Source of the DNA: Stutzerimonas stutzeri
GTDB lineage: Bacteria; Pseudomonadota; Gammaproteobacteria; Enterobacterales; Pasteurellaceae
Length of the DNA: 64,000 nucleotides
Assembly (NCBI GenBank): GCA_901420285.1
Contig: CABDVE010000001.1
Span: forward strand, 1,054,001 to 1,118,000
Direction: 5' to 3'
The notes beneath the pieces were generated by a model. That model made no database searches. It saw only the letters and a list, made by a program, of their open reading frames with translations, and was not told where the DNA came from. This document shows, piece after piece, positions 8,767-18,841 of the stretch. Each line of letters starts with the position of its first letter. The stretch's first letter is position 1. Position numbers and translations under genes: made by a program.

Positions 8767-11406
8767 TTATTCTTCCGAATCTGCGTCTTCCGATACATCT
8801 TCATCGGCATCACAAACGCGTTCAAGGCTGACTACGTGTTCGTCGTCTGCGGTGCGAATTAAGCGTACACCTTGGGTGTTACGGCCTACAATGCCGACTT
8901 CGCTCACACGCGTACGAACCAAGGTTCCCGCATCGGTGATCAACATAATTTGGTCGGTTTCTTCCACTTGAGTCGCAGCGACTACTTTACCGTTACGCTC
9001 GCTGACTTTGATCGAGATTACCCCTTTAGTGTTGCGAGATTTGGTTGGGTATTCGCTTAATTGAGTACGTTTGCCGTAGCCATTTTGAGTTGCGGTTAAA
9101 ATTGCACCGTCATTTTTCGGAATAACCAAAGAAACTACTTTGTCGATATTGAGATCAAGGGTTTCTTCTGCATTATCATCGGACACCTCCTCAATTTCGA
9201 TCGCGCTTTCGTCATCGGATATTTCACTGGTAAGTGCCAGTTTAATGCCGCGCACGCCTGTTGCTAAACGTCCCATCGCACGTACTGCGCTTTCTGCGAA
9301 ACGCACCACGCGACCTTGCGCAGAGAACAACATAATTTCGTTACTGCCGTCGGTGAGATCCACGCCGATAAGCTCGTCTTCGTCACGTAAGTTAAGGGCA
9401 ATAATGCCGTTTGAACGCGGGCGGCTGAATTCGGTAAGGGCGATTTTCTTCACAATACCGCCGGCTGTTGCCATCACCACGAATTTATCTTCTTCATATG
9501 CGGAAACCGGCAGAATTGCGGTAATCCGTTCATTTTCTTGTAACGGCAAAATATTTACAATCGGACGACCGCGTGCGCCACGACTGGCTTGTGGAAGTTG
9601 ATACACTTTCAACCAGTATAAACGCCCGCGGCTAGAGAAGCAGAGGATCGTATCGTGGGTATTTGCCACAAGCAGTTTTTCGATGAAATCTTCTTCTTTC
9701 ATCTTCGTTGCGGATTTTCCTTTACCGCCGCGACGTTGTGCCTCGTAGTCGGTTAGTGGTTGATATTTCACGTAACCTTCATGAGAAAGCGTCACTACCA
9801 CGTCTTCTTGCGCGATAAGATCTTCCAAATCAATATCGCCGGAAGCGCTGGTAATTTCGGTGCGGCGCTCATCACCAAATTGACTTTTCACTTCTGTTAA
9901 TTCTTCGCGAATCACTTCCATTAAGCGTTCCGCGCTGCTTAAAATATGCAGAAGATCGGCAATTTTTACCAATAATTCTTGATACTCTGCAACGACTTCT
10001 TCAAAAGCAATGCCGGTTAAACGATGTAAGCGAAGCTCTAAAATTGCGTTTACTTGAGCCGGCGACAAATAATATTGCTCGCCTTGAATACCAAGGTTTT
10101 CTTCTAAATCATCCGGTTTTGCGGATATATCTAGTAAATTGATAATGTCGCTGTGCAGAGCCCAAGAGCGTGAACTAATGGCATTTGCCGCTTCTTCACG
10201 ATTTTTCGAATTACGAATGATAGAAATCATTTCATCGATATTCGAACGCGCCACCGCCAAGCCTTCTAAAATATGGGTACGTTCGCGCGCTTTACGAAGT
10301 TCGAAGATCGAACGACGGGTCACCACTTCGCGACGATGCAAGACGAAGGCTTCAATGATTTCTTTTAAGTTGAACAAACGCGGCTGACCGTGATCCAACG
10401 CCACCATGTTAATGCCGAACGTAACTTGCATTTGGGTAAGCGAGTAAAGGTGATTTAATACCACTTCGCCGACTGCATCGCGTTTGATGTCGATTTCAAT
10501 GCGGATCCCTTCTTTGTTAGAAAGGTCGGTGATATTGCTGATGCCTTCGATTTTTTTCTCGCGAATTAATTCTGCAATTTTTTCTACTAATTTCGCTTTG
10601 TTGACTTGGTACGGCAATTCAGACACGATGATTTGCTCGCGGCCTTTATCATTGGTTTCGACCGCTGCACGTGCACGAACATAAACTTTACCTCGACCGG
10701 TACGGTAGGCTTCCTCAATGCCTTTGCGACCATTAATTAACGCGGCGGTTGGAAAGTCCGGGCCCGGAATATGTTGCATGAGTTCATCAATCGTGATCTC
10801 GTTATTGTCAATATACGCCAAGCAGCCGTTTAATACTTCGTTTAAATTGTGCGGCGGGATATTGGTTGCCATCCCCACGGCAATACCGGAAGAACCGTTC
10901 GCCAAAAGCGCCGGAATACGGGTCGGCAATACGTCTGGAATCATCAATTCGCCGTCATAGTTAGGCGAGAAATTTACGGTTTCTTTATCCAAATCCGTTA
11001 ATAAGGCTTGCGTGATTTTTTGCATACGCACTTCGGTATAACGCATCGCCGCCGGCGCATCGCCATCGATCGAACCGAAGTTGCCCTGACCATCAACCAA
11101 CATATAACGAAGAGAGAACGGTTGCGCCATACGCACGATGGTGTCGTACACGGCAGAATCACCGTGCGGGTGATATTTACCGATTACATCACCCACCACA
11201 CGAGCCGATTTCACATATTTTTTATTCGCTGTATTGCCTTCGCGATCCATTGAGAACAATACGCGGCGATGCACCGGTTTTAAGCCATCACGCACATCGG
11301 GCAAAGCTCGTCCAACGATGACCGACATCGCGTAGTCGAGATAGGAAGATTTGAGTTCTTCTTCAATATTGACAGAGGTAATGGATGATTGGATTGAATC
11401 CGTCAT
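8767..11406 (-). CDS. gyrA: DNA gyrase subunit A
   Basis: The 879-residue protein is the DNA breakage-reunion subunit of gyrase. The start MTDSIQSS at 11406 has AAGGA 6 bases upstream and aligns with the family; a seven-codon longer frame does not. Visible features: [18 protein letters not shown] with Ser84 and Asp88 (E. coli Ser83/Asp87, the quinolone-resistance positions, both wild type), the active-site tyrosine in [10 protein letters not shown], the GyrA box QRRGGKG, and the C-terminal beta-pinwheel. The acidic tail ([14 protein letters not shown]) is also typical. It is preceded by a 70-bp leader after the degQ terminator. Confidence 0.98.
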   Translation of the reverse strand: MTDSIQSSITSVNIEEELKSSYLDYAMSVIVGRALPDVRDGLKPVHRRVLFSMDREGNTANKKYVKSARVVGDVIGKYHPHGDSAVYDTIVRMAQPFSLRYMLVDGQGNFGSIDGDAPAAMRYTEVRMQKITQALLTDLDKETVNFSPNYDGELMIPDVLPTRIPALLANGSSGIAVGMATNIPPHNLNEVLNGCLAYIDNNEITIDELMQHIPGPDFPTAALINGRKGIEEAYRTGRGKVYVRARAAVETNDKGREQIIVSELPYQVNKAKLVEKIAELIREKKIEGISNITDLSNKEGIRIEIDIKRDAVGEVVLNHLYSLTQMQVTFGINMVALDHGQPRLFNLKEIIEAFVLHRREVVTRRSIFELRKARERTHILEGLAVARSNIDEMISIIRNSKNREEAANAISSRSWALHSDIINLLDISAKPDDLEENLGIQGEQYYLSPAQVNAILELRLHRLTGIAFEEVVAEYQELLVKIADLLHILSSAERLMEVIREELTEVKSQFGDERRTEITSASGDIDLEDLIAQEDVVVTLSHEGYVKYQPLTDYEAQRRGGKGKSATKMKEEDFIEKLLVANTHDTILCFSSRGRLYWLKVYQLPQASRGARGRPIVNILPLQENERITAILPVSAYEEDKFVVMATAGGIVKKIALTEFSRPRSNGIIALNLRDEDELIGVDLTDGSNEIMLFSAQGRVVRFAESAVRAMGRLATGVRGIKLALTSEISDDESAIEIEEVSDDNAEETLDLNIDKVVSLVIPKNDGAILTATQNGYGKRTQLSEYPTKSRNTKGVISIKVSERNGKVVAATQVEETDQIMLITDAGTLVRTRVSEVGIVGRNTQGVRLIRTADDEHVVSLERVCDADEDVSEDADSEE

Positions 11407-11479
11407 TGATATTCCTTTTTCGCTCAAAAAAATTGCGCGAATTATAGCATAGCGGCATGATTTTCCCTAATTCTTCCCG

Positions 11480-11520
11480 TAAAAAACGGCATTTTAGTTT
11501 CATTAAAATGCCGTTTAAAA
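11480..11520 (-). terminator. Terminator after the DegQ-type protease gene
   Basis: AAACGGCATTTTA (11484-11496) pairs with TAAAATGCCGTTT (11504-11516), with T-rich sequence on the minus-strand 3' side. It separates the protease from gyrA. Confidence 0.8.
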
Positions 11521-11576
11521 ATAGTTTTAAAATTGACTGAATTTAACTGAATTCAATGCGGTGCTATTTGGCTACC

Positions 11577-12971
11577 TCATTGAACCAGTAAATAGAAATT
11601 ACTGTTGCCGCGCAAAATATTTAATGCAACGGCGGACGGTTTATCTTCCAACACTTTGCGCAAATCTTGCGTATTTTTCACCGCTTGACGATTTACGCCG
11701 ATGATAATATCACCCGCTTTCAAACCACGTTGGGCAGCCAAAGAATTCGGTTGTACCTTGCCGATTTCAACGCCTTTCACGCCTTTGCCGTTATAGTCGC
11801 TGAGTTCTGCGCCGTCTAAAGCTTGCAATTCGATTTTGCTTGCCCCCGCGGTTTTGCCGTCGTCCGCTTGTAATGTAACGTTTACATCTTGCGATTTGCC
11901 GTCGCGTAGATAAGTGAGTTCAATTTCTTTGCCCGCGCCGGTAGTCGCGATTTTGGCACGCATTTCCGCAAAGCTGGAAATTTTTTGTCCGTTCATTGCA
12001 GTGATGACATCGCCCGCTTTGATGCCGGCTTTTTCCGCCGCTGAACCCGGTAACACTTCGCTGACAAAAGCGCCTTGTTGCGCGTTGACATTGAAGGCTT
12101 TAGCGAGGTCCGCATTCAGCTCGCCGCCTTTAATACCAAGCAAGCCACGGCGCACTTCGCCGAATGCTAAAATTTGTTGCACGATGTTATTTGCCTGGTT
12201 GCTTGGAATCGCAAAGGCGATGCCCGCATTGCCGCCGCTCGGGGAGATAATTGCGGTGTTAATGCCGATCAATTCGCCGTTTAAATTTACTAAGGCGCCG
12301 CCGGAGTTACCGCGGTTTACCGCCGCATCGGTTTGAATATAGTTTTCGTAGGCACCGCTGTCGGAACCGGTCGAACGTCCCAATGCGGAAATGATTCCCG
12401 ACGTCACAGTTTGCCCTAAACCAAAGGGATTGCCGATCGCAACGGTAAAATCGCCCACGCGTAATTTATCGGAATCGGCAAATTTTAGGGCGGTTAGATG
12501 GGTCGGTTTTTCAATTTGAAGCAGCGCGATGTCCGATTGCTCGTCTTTACCCACTAATTTCGCTTTAAATTCACGTCCGTCTTGTAATGTAACGTTAATT
12601 TTATCCGCTTCGTTAATCACGTGATTATTGGTCAATACGTAGCCTTTATCCGCATCAATAATTACACCGGAACCTAAGCCGCGAAAGTTGCGTCCGCCAT
12701 CACGACGGCTACCGAATTGATCGGCAAATTGATCGCCGAAGAAGAATTTAAATTCTTCCGGGATGTCGTCCGGTAGGGCGGAGCGTCCGGTATTTTTGAC
12801 TTTGCCTTCCACGGAAATTGTCACTACCGCCGGTTGTACTTTTTCCAACATTGGCGCCAAGCTGTTTTGTTCGCTGATAAAACTCGGCAAGCTTGCTTGC
12901 GTGCTGAAAGAACTGCTTAAAACGCTTAAACCTAACACGATACCGCTTAATACGAAATGTCTTTTTTTCAT
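11577..12971 (-). CDS. degQ: Periplasmic serine protease/chaperone of the DegP/DegQ (HtrA) family
   Basis: The 464-residue precursor has a signal peptide cleaved near STQA (residue 26). The trypsin-like domain has the triad His117 (LTNNHVIN), Asp147 (QSDIALLQ) and Ser223 (GNSGGAL), then two PDZ domains (about 270-360 and 385-464) with GDVITAMNGQKI and GDIIIGVNRQAV. The family degrades and refolds misfolded envelope proteins. The linker after the N-terminus is shorter than in DegP, which favours DegQ. RBS GGAGAG precedes the start. An AATGCGGTGCT motif lies just past its stop. Confidence 0.93.
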   Translation of the reverse strand: MKKRHFVLSGIVLGLSVLSSSFSTQASLPSFISEQNSLAPMLEKVQPAVVTISVEGKVKNTGRSALPDDIPEEFKFFFGDQFADQFGSRRDGGRNFRGLGSGVIIDADKGYVLTNNHVINEADKINVTLQDGREFKAKLVGKDEQSDIALLQIEKPTHLTALKFADSDKLRVGDFTVAIGNPFGLGQTVTSGIISALGRSTGSDSGAYENYIQTDAAVNRGNSGGALVNLNGELIGINTAIISPSGGNAGIAFAIPSNQANNIVQQILAFGEVRRGLLGIKGGELNADLAKAFNVNAQQGAFVSEVLPGSAAEKAGIKAGDVITAMNGQKISSFAEMRAKIATTGAGKEIELTYLRDGKSQDVNVTLQADDGKTAGASKIELQALDGAELSDYNGKGVKGVEIGKVQPNSLAAQRGLKAGDIIIGVNRQAVKNTQDLRKVLEDKPSAVALNILRGNSNFYLLVQ

Positions 12972-13123
12972 AATCTCTCCAAGTAAATTTGTGTCAAAAA
13001 AGTGTCTCGTCTGACAAAGATATGAGGAAAATGTTCGGCAAAAACAAGGCGTTTGCTAAAAAAAATGCGGTCAATTTGATTTGACCGCACTTTGATCTGC
13101 CCCCAAAAAGTTGGACAGGTTAG

Positions 13124-13806
13124 TTAACTTAAATATTGAGCTCGGTATTGCACCGGGCTCAATCCTTTTAAATCGAGTTTAATTCGTTCTTGATTGTAAT
13201 ACACCAAATATTCTTCAATTTCAGCCTGTAATTCAGCGATTGAATGATAGCTCCGTGAATAAAAACACTCTGATTTTAGTATCGCAAAAAAACTTTCAAT
13301 CACCGCATTATCGTAGCAATTTCCTCGGCGGCTCATACTTTGAACCGCTTTACCCTCCAACATTTTCTCCCATTCCGCCGTGCCATACAATACACCTTGG
13401 TCGCTATGAATAATCGGGCATTCTGTCGGTTTAAGCCGACTAAGCCCTTGTTCTAACATCTTTTTTACCAATGAAAACTTCGGGCGTGTCGCAAAGTTAT
13501 AGGCAATAATTTCTCGGTTAGCCAAGTCCATCAACGGTGAAAAATAAAGCTTTTCTTGCGTAAAATGGAATGAATACCTAACTCGTTCATCAGCTTTAAC
13601 ACCGTTTTATGATTCAAATTAAAACCCATTTGGCGTAATTTAAACGTCATGGGGCGATAACCATCTCGTTTTCTGTTCTTTTTATACAGCGATAAGATAG
13701 CCTCTTTTACCTCGTGATAATTTCGCTTAATCTCTTTATAGTAAAAGCTTGAGCGAGGCATTTTAGCCATATGAAGTAAATCATTTAACGCATGGTCCGG
13801 CTTCAA
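13124..13806 (-). pseudogene. IS3-family transposase orfB, copy 1, disrupted by deletion
   Basis: Two pieces remain: an N-terminal part (KPDHALNDLLHMAKMPRSSF ... LGIHSILRKK) and, out of frame, a C-terminal part with IIHSDQGVLYG, RRGNCYDNAVIESFF and GLSPVQYRAQ of the DDE integrase fold. The intervening stretch containing the first catalytic Asp (QKWVTDVTEF in copy 2) is deleted, with short TTTCTTGCG-like repeats at the break. No active transposase can be made. Confidence 0.9.
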
Positions 13807-13810
13807 TCTT

Positions 13811-14179
13811 TCAATGATTTTTCTGTCGTTGTTTTTGACGGTCGAGCTTCTCCAACTCCTTTAGGTAAGCAATCTCCGCACGAGCCAAGGCGAGCTCTCG
13901 TTGTAACTTTTTAAACGCTTTAGGTGAAAAGTCTGTAGTTTCCGGGATTTCAATGTCTTTCTTTTTCATCTTTGGCTTCGCTATTTTCGGTGTTTGAAGG
14001 TTTGTATGAGGCGATTTTACGCCATCAAGCCCTCTTTCCCGAAATGCTTTTAGCCAATAAATGACGAGAGCGTGGGAAATTTTATGAAGTTTAGCCACCT
14101 CACGGATACCATAATCCTGTTCGGTAACAAGTTTGATAATTTTCAAACGAAATTGATACGAGTAGGACATAATCTGCAC
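13811..14179 (-). CDS. IS3-family orfA (helix-turn-helix protein), copy 1
   Basis: The product is about 120 residues: an N-terminal helix-turn-helix (FRLKIIKLVTEQDYGIREVA ... SHALVIYWLKAFRERGLDG) and a C-terminal leucine-zipper-like helix (KAFKKLQRELALARAEIAYLK). It binds the element ends in this family. The likely start is MSYSYQF at 14170. orfB lies in another frame just downstream, as expected where both are joined by frameshifting. Confidence 0.88.
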   Translation of the reverse strand: MQIMSYSYQFRLKIIKLVTEQDYGIREVAKLHKISHALVIYWLKAFRERGLDGVKSPHTNLQTPKIAKPKMKKKDIEIPETTDFSPKAFKKLQRELALARAEIAYLKELEKLDRQKQRQKNH

Positions 14180-14228
14180 CTCAAAATAGGTGTCCAGATT
14201 TTGGGATGCAGATCAAAGTGATTGAAAG

Positions 14229-14996
14229 TTATTTCAAAATAAACATCGGTGTATTGCTGATAGGATCACGATGAATGATGACATCCAAATCAAAAACATC
14301 CTTCAGTAACTCTTCGGTCATCACTTCATCGGGCGTACCTTGTGCCATTACTACACCTTTTTTCATGACGATTAAGTGATCGCAATAGCGACAGGCTTGG
14401 TTGAGATCATGCAACACCGTAATCACGGTTTTACCGTTTTGTTGCATTTGTCTCATCATGCCCATGAGTTCTGCTTGGCGGTTTAAATCCAGATAAGTAG
14501 TCGGCTCATCGAGTAGCACTAATTCAGCATCTTGCGCAAGAGTCATGGCTAAAAATACCCGTTGTTGTTGACCACCAGATAAATCAAAAACCAGCTGTTC
14601 GGCGAATTCGGTAGTTTGTGTTTGCGCCATCGCCCAAGTGACCAATTCTTCATCTTTTGGGCTGAGTTTGCCCCAAAGATTTAAGTAAGGCGAACGCCCG
14701 TAGGCGATCAATTCCCGCACTTTAATCCCTTCAGGTACCAAGTGTTGTTGCGGGAGAAAAGCCAATTCTTGGGCATATTCTTTAGGGCTTTTTTGCCAAA
14801 TATCTTGACCTTTATGGGTGATTGAACCTTCTTTCGGCTTAAGCAAGCGAGCCACCGCTTTTAATGTGGTGGACTTACAGCAGCCATTTGGGCCGATTAA
14901 TGCAATCACTTTATTTTTCGGGAATTTTAGCGACAGATTTTTAACCACGAGTTTATCTTGATAACCTAAAGATAAATTATTGATTTCAATGCTCAT
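14229..14996 (-). CDS. fecE: Iron(III) dicitrate-type ABC transporter ATPase, with altered Walker A motif
   Basis: The 255-residue ATPase closely resembles E. coli FecE, including VRELIAYGRSPYLNLWGKLS and HDLNQACRYCDHLIVM. It has the signature LSGGQQQRVFLAM, Walker B VLLDEPTTYLD and the switch His. The Walker A reads GPNGCCKST (residues 35-43): the glycine before the catalytic Lys is Cys40 (TGT where GGT is expected). The change would probably weaken or abolish ATP binding. Its start overlaps the fecD stop, so it is translationally coupled. IS copy 1 lies 14 bp past its stop. Confidence 0.92.
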   Translation of the reverse strand: MSIEINNLSLGYQDKLVVKNLSLKFPKNKVIALIGPNGCCKSTTLKAVARLLKPKEGSITHKGQDIWQKSPKEYAQELAFLPQQHLVPEGIKVRELIAYGRSPYLNLWGKLSPKDEELVTWAMAQTQTTEFAEQLVFDLSGGQQQRVFLAMTLAQDAELVLLDEPTTYLDLNRQAELMGMMRQMQQNGKTVITVLHDLNQACRYCDHLIVMKKGVVMAQGTPDEVMTEELLKDVFDLDVIIHRDPISNTPMFILK

Positions 14997-15979
14997 TATT
15001 TAGTTCTCATCAATAAATAGAAGAAATATGGCGCACCGATAATCGCAGTCAGAATACCCGCTGGTAGCTCAGTTGGTGGGTCAATCACCCGCGCCAAAAT
15101 ATCCGAAAGTTGTAATAAGAGGGCGCCAATAGTCAAGGCTGCCGGTAATAGGATGCGATGTCTGCCGCCGACTAAACGACGGGCAAGATGCGGAGCAACC
15201 AAGCCTAAAAAGGCAATTGGACCACAAATTGCCACGGCTGTAGTGGAAAGAGCTACCGCTAGCACTAAAACGCTAATTTGCACTTTATTTACGGTTACGC
15301 CCAAGGTGGAGGCTTTGTTTTCACCTAAACCAAGGGTATCGAGATCGCGACAGAAAATAAATGGTAAGGGCAGCAATACCACTAACCATGGCAATACCAC
15401 ATTCAAATAAGACCAGCTGCGCCCCCATAGACTACCGGTGAGCCATAACATAGCTGTGTTGATCTCGACCGGATTGGTGAGCATCAGATAATGACTAATG
15501 GCTGCCCACAATGCGGAAAGTGCGACCCCAATAATTGCCATTTTGATAGGGCGGAAGTTAAAGCCGCATACGATCCATAAAATGACAAAAGAGAGTACGC
15601 CGCCTAAAAAGGCAAAAATTGGCATCCAGTAAAATGCCAAGTTTGGCAAGAACATCAATACCGAAACGGCAACCAACCCAGCCGCATTGTTAATCCCTAA
15701 AATATCGGGAGAGGCAAGCGGATTGCGCACTACGCTTTGTACTAATACACCAGAAATTGCTAAAGCTCCACCCAATAAAATCGCTAATACTGCACGGGGT
15801 AGACGATATTCCATCAAGGTAAAATAGTTTTTATCATCGGGTTGAAAGGCCGCCCAAATTTCCTCAAAGGAAAGCGTGTAAGTGCCAAGGCGAATACTTA
15901 ATCCAAAGAGTAGTACCATCAAACTAAGCGTAATGACATAAAAGCCGATAGCGCGAAAAGATACATGAGAAGCTCGCAT
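14996..15979 (-). CDS. fecD: Iron(III) dicitrate-type ABC transporter permease
   Basis: The 327-residue FecCD-family permease has about nine to ten membrane helices. It has LPRAVLAILLGGALAISGVL (near 60-80), NPLASPDILGINNAAGLVAV, and the C-terminal GLVAPHLARRLVGGRH coupling loop that contacts the ATPase. It forms the inner-membrane channel with fecC. Both ends overlap neighbours by one to four bases (ATGA-type junctions), which shows one polycistronic operon. Confidence 0.92.
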   Translation of the reverse strand: MRASHVSFRAIGFYVITLSLMVLLFGLSIRLGTYTLSFEEIWAAFQPDDKNYFTLMEYRLPRAVLAILLGGALAISGVLVQSVVRNPLASPDILGINNAAGLVAVSVLMFLPNLAFYWMPIFAFLGGVLSFVILWIVCGFNFRPIKMAIIGVALSALWAAISHYLMLTNPVEINTAMLWLTGSLWGRSWSYLNVVLPWLVVLLPLPFIFCRDLDTLGLGENKASTLGVTVNKVQISVLVLAVALSTTAVAICGPIAFLGLVAPHLARRLVGGRHRILLPAALTIGALLLQLSDILARVIDPPTELPAGILTAIIGAPYFFYLLMRTK

Positions 15980-16968
15980 TAGTCTCTTCCTCTGGCAAAT
16001 AATACAAAGACTGGGGCACCGATTAAGGCAAGTACCGCACCAGCAGGCACTTCACTAGGGAAATTAACCGCACGGGCAATGGTATCTGCAGCCAGCATTA
16101 AAATTGCGCCGAGTAACATCGCCATGGGGAGCGATTTTCGCAAGTCATAACCAATCCAATAGCGGGCAAGATGGGGCACGAGTAAGCCAATAAAGGCCAC
16201 AGGGCCAGCAACACTCACACTAGAACCCACAATCAATAACGCCATGATGTTAGCGTACCAACGTAAACGGAAGAGATTGATGCCTAGTGAACGAGCGGAT
16301 TCATCGCTTAAATTGAGTAAGTTCAAACGGCTGGCAAAAAATAGGCAAAAAAGTGCGGTCAAAATAAAGAACGGAAATAACGTCAATAATTCATTCCAAC
16401 GGGCATGTGCAATGCCGCCAGCTAGCCAGCTCATAATACCGAAGGCATGATCTTCCGCGATAATGAGCACCAATTTCGTCAGCGCTGCACAAAGTAGTGA
16501 TACGGCAATCCCCGCTAAAATCACTCGGCTACGATCTCCACTGTTGTCTTTCCATCCGTTGCTGATCAGCATCACCACAAACCAACTCAGACCGCCACCG
16601 ATACTGGCCACTAAGGCAATACTATAACCAGAAAGAATCAAGGGGCTAAACGCACTGGCGGTCACCATGGCAAGACTGGCTCCCGAGTTCACGCTGAGTA
16701 GCGTAGGCGAGGCTAGTGGATTGCGCGTAATGGTTTGTAACAACGCCCCCGCCACTGCAAGATTGGCACCTAAAATCATGCCAACTAATGCTCGAGGTAG
16801 GCGTAAATCGGTTACCGTAATTTTGGCAATTTCATCGCCATCGGGGAGGAACGCTTGTAACGCTGCAAGCGGTCGAATTTCGATGGGATAATACAAAAAC
16901 AGGCTTCCCCATAATAGGAAAGCCAGAATGATAAGGGGAAGTCCCCAACGGAAAGTGGACTTCATCAT
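15979..16968 (-). CDS. fecC: Iron(III) dicitrate-type ABC transporter permease
   Basis: The 329-residue FecCD-family permease has the same motifs as fecD (LRLPRALVGMILGANLAVAG, NPLASPTLLSVNSGASLAMV, GLLVPHLARYWIGYD). It carries an uptake signal in its coding region (AAAGTGCGGTC near 16350), so the operon has been in a genome with this uptake dialect for some time. Its start overlaps the end of fecB. Confidence 0.92.
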   Translation of the reverse strand: MMKSTFRWGLPLIILAFLLWGSLFLYYPIEIRPLAALQAFLPDGDEIAKITVTDLRLPRALVGMILGANLAVAGALLQTITRNPLASPTLLSVNSGASLAMVTASAFSPLILSGYSIALVASIGGGLSWFVVMLISNGWKDNSGDRSRVILAGIAVSLLCAALTKLVLIIAEDHAFGIMSWLAGGIAHARWNELLTLFPFFILTALFCLFFASRLNLLNLSDESARSLGINLFRLRWYANIMALLIVGSSVSVAGPVAFIGLLVPHLARYWIGYDLRKSLPMAMLLGAILMLAADTIARAVNFPSEVPAGAVLALIGAPVFVLFARGRD

Positions 16969-17858
16969 TATTTTTGTTTCACGAAACCTTCAATTTGTTT
17001 TGCCATAATTTTGCTCGCTTCTAAGCCGCGGCCACGCGCCCACATGTCGGAGTCAACGCTGTAAACATGATTTGCTTTTACGGCAGGAATGGCTTTCCAA
17101 AGTGGCTCGGCTTCCCATTTGCGCGCAATACTTTCATCACGGTAATGGGCGATGAACAAGTATTCCGGTTTTTCCATTACTAATTGTTCAAGGTTGATTT
17201 CCACGAAAGCCTGATCGCTATTGAGTTTGGTTGGGGCAAAACCTAATGTCGTTAAGAAACTACCCACATAGCCATTGTCATTTTGGATATTAAATTTATC
17301 TTCTCGGGAAGTACCAAATGAGGCTTTTTTGCCTTGTACACCTAGATTTTTTGCAATGTTGGCAATGTAATCATTATGTTCATTGATCTTCGCTTTCATT
17401 TCAGCGCTTTTACCCACTAAATCACCAATTTTTTGTGCTGTTTCAAGGTTTTCTTGATAGCTTTCATGACGAGAATCGAACATCACCGTTGGCGCAATTT
17501 TTTTCAATTCTTCAAACACCGCTGTGTGACGGGAAGGATCGGCAATAATTAAATCAGGTTTGAGAGAAGCAATCACTTCAAGGCTTGGCTGAGAACGCGT
17601 GCCAACGGATTGCCATGCAGCAATTTTTTCGCGTACTTGCGGCAGAATACGATCGACTTTGTTATCGTCGGCCACACCCACTGGGCTTACACCGACTTGG
17701 GCTAACGCATCCACAAAAGAATATTCCAACGCCACAACACGGCTTGGGGTTTTATCAAGGGTAAATTCGCCCTTTGCATCTTTAATCGTGACGGCACTAG
17801 CAAATGCAGATGCCATCAATAATGCGGAAGCTAAAGTGGTTTTTAATAATTTTTTCAT
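16968..17858 (-). CDS. fecB: Iron(III) dicitrate-type periplasmic binding protein
   Basis: The 296-residue precursor has a signal peptide (to ASAVT). The body matches E. coli FecB: TPSRVVALEYSFVDALAQVG, GVADDNKVDRILPQV, WQSVGTRSQPSLEVIASLKP, SFGTSREDKFN and a WARGRGLEA tail. It delivers ferric citrate to FecCD. It is the first gene of the operon; no fecA receptor or fecIR regulators lie in the window, so outer-membrane uptake must be encoded elsewhere. RBS GAGGAC precedes the start. A different ferric siderophore cannot be excluded. Confidence 0.92.
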   Translation of the reverse strand: MKKLLKTTLASALLMASAFASAVTIKDAKGEFTLDKTPSRVVALEYSFVDALAQVGVSPVGVADDNKVDRILPQVREKIAAWQSVGTRSQPSLEVIASLKPDLIIADPSRHTAVFEELKKIAPTVMFDSRHESYQENLETAQKIGDLVGKSAEMKAKINEHNDYIANIAKNLGVQGKKASFGTSREDKFNIQNDNGYVGSFLTTLGFAPTKLNSDQAFVEINLEQLVMEKPEYLFIAHYRDESIARKWEAEPLWKAIPAVKANHVYSVDSDMWARGRGLEASKIMAKQIEGFVKQK

Positions 17859-17888
17859 GTTGTGTCCTCAATAATAAAAAGCGTTTGA

Positions 17889-17929
17889 ATTATACATTCA
17901 AACAACGTTATTGAGAATAGTTATATTTT
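17889..17929 (-). promoter_or_regulatory. Candidate fecBCDE promoter with Fur-box-like sequence
   Basis: On the minus strand a TATAAT hexamer (17889-17894) lies 31 bp before the fecB start. Upstream at about 17910-17926 is ATAACTATTCTCAATA, a partial match to the Fur consensus (ATTCTCA half strongest), overlapping the -35 position. A GTTTGAAT/ATTCAAAC inverted repeat flanks the -10. Iron repression is inferred. Confidence 0.5.
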
Positions 17930-17949
17930 AGATGTTTGGTCGGATTTCT

Positions 17950-18824
17950 CTATTTCGCCCGCATTCTAGCAAGCAAACTGACGGCAACAATAATGACTAA
18001 TGAACCAATCCAGAAATTTAGGCTTGGTACGTTATCCCAGAAGAACCAGTCACAGATGCTGGAAAAAATGACACCGGTAAAAGCAAAAGGCGTAATGACA
18101 TTCGCTGGCGCGTATTTAAAGGCGCGAGTGAGTAAAATTGGAAAATAAGACCGAATCCGCCCACCAAAAGCAGTAATGCAAATCCATGTAATGTTGGCAT
18201 TTTCCACTGTGCGATGAAAAAAAGTGGCAATAAAATTGAGCCTAATAAGTGAAAGTAAAACACGATATTTTTAGGTGAATTGTGTTTATTGAGCTCTTGT
18301 AAGCTGATAAATGCCATGGCTGCTAATACTGCCGCCCCCAAAGCGTAGCCTACATGGATAGGATTGATATTCATTGAGCCGTTGGTCAGCATAATGATGG
18401 ATACACCGACAAAACCCATAAAACTGCAAGCTAATACTTTTAATGGTGTTCTGACTTTGAAGAAAAACAGCAGTAAAGGCACAAAAAGTGCGGACGTATT
18501 CATCAATAAAATCGTAATGGAAATCGGCAAATATTTAATGGCGTAGAAGGTTAGCAACATACGGGCAATGCCGGCTAGATTGCGCAAAACGAGAAACTTC
18601 CATTGGGACATATCGACTTTGAAATCCCCATCTTTAATCAAAAAGGGCAAGAGAAAAACAAAATCAATAAAAAAACGGGAAAATAAAATTTCACTGGACG
18701 GTAATTCATCAGAGGCGTATTTTACAAAGACGCCCATTAAGGCAATGCTGATGTAAGCTAACACCATACAAACAACAGCTTTTTGATAATTATTGCGGAG
18801 ATGTATGTTTTGATCTACCCCCAA
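17950..18824 (-). pseudogene. EamA/DMT-family permease, frameshifted and capped by an IS end
   Basis: About ten membrane helices of a drug/metabolite exporter of the EamA type. The first frame runs to GGFGLIFQF near 18140 and then goes off into unrelated residues. The correct C-terminus continues in another frame (LLTRAFKYAPANVITPFAFT ... AVSLLARMRAK, ending 17950). One missing T in a run (18134-18137) accounts for it. The only start upstream of the first helix is a TTG inside the end of IS copy 2, so the native 5' end was probably lost too. Confidence 0.85.
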
Positions 18825-18841
18825 AAAGTTGGACAGGTTAG

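Larger units (their letters stand above)
13094..14214 (-). mobile_element. IS3-family insertion sequence, copy 1 (internally deleted)
   Basis: The element runs between GATC sites. Ends are imperfect inverted repeats: TGCCCCCAAAAAGTTGGACA at the left and, read inward, TGCATCCCAAAATCTGGACA at the right. It has orfA and a broken orfB. It is 124 bp shorter than copy 2 (1121 against 1245 bp) because of a deletion in orfB. The left flank is an uptake signal (GACCGCACTTTGATC) and the right flank reads GATCAAAGTG, as if the insertion split an uptake-signal dyad. Confidence 0.9.

Noticed and set aside
8741-10740. Quinolone-resistance changes in gyrA
   Set aside because: Ser84 and Asp88 are the wild-type residues.
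8872-11253. Several plus-strand frames of 60-150 codons opposite gyrA
   Set aside because: Shadow frames of a highly conserved gene; no independent start signals.
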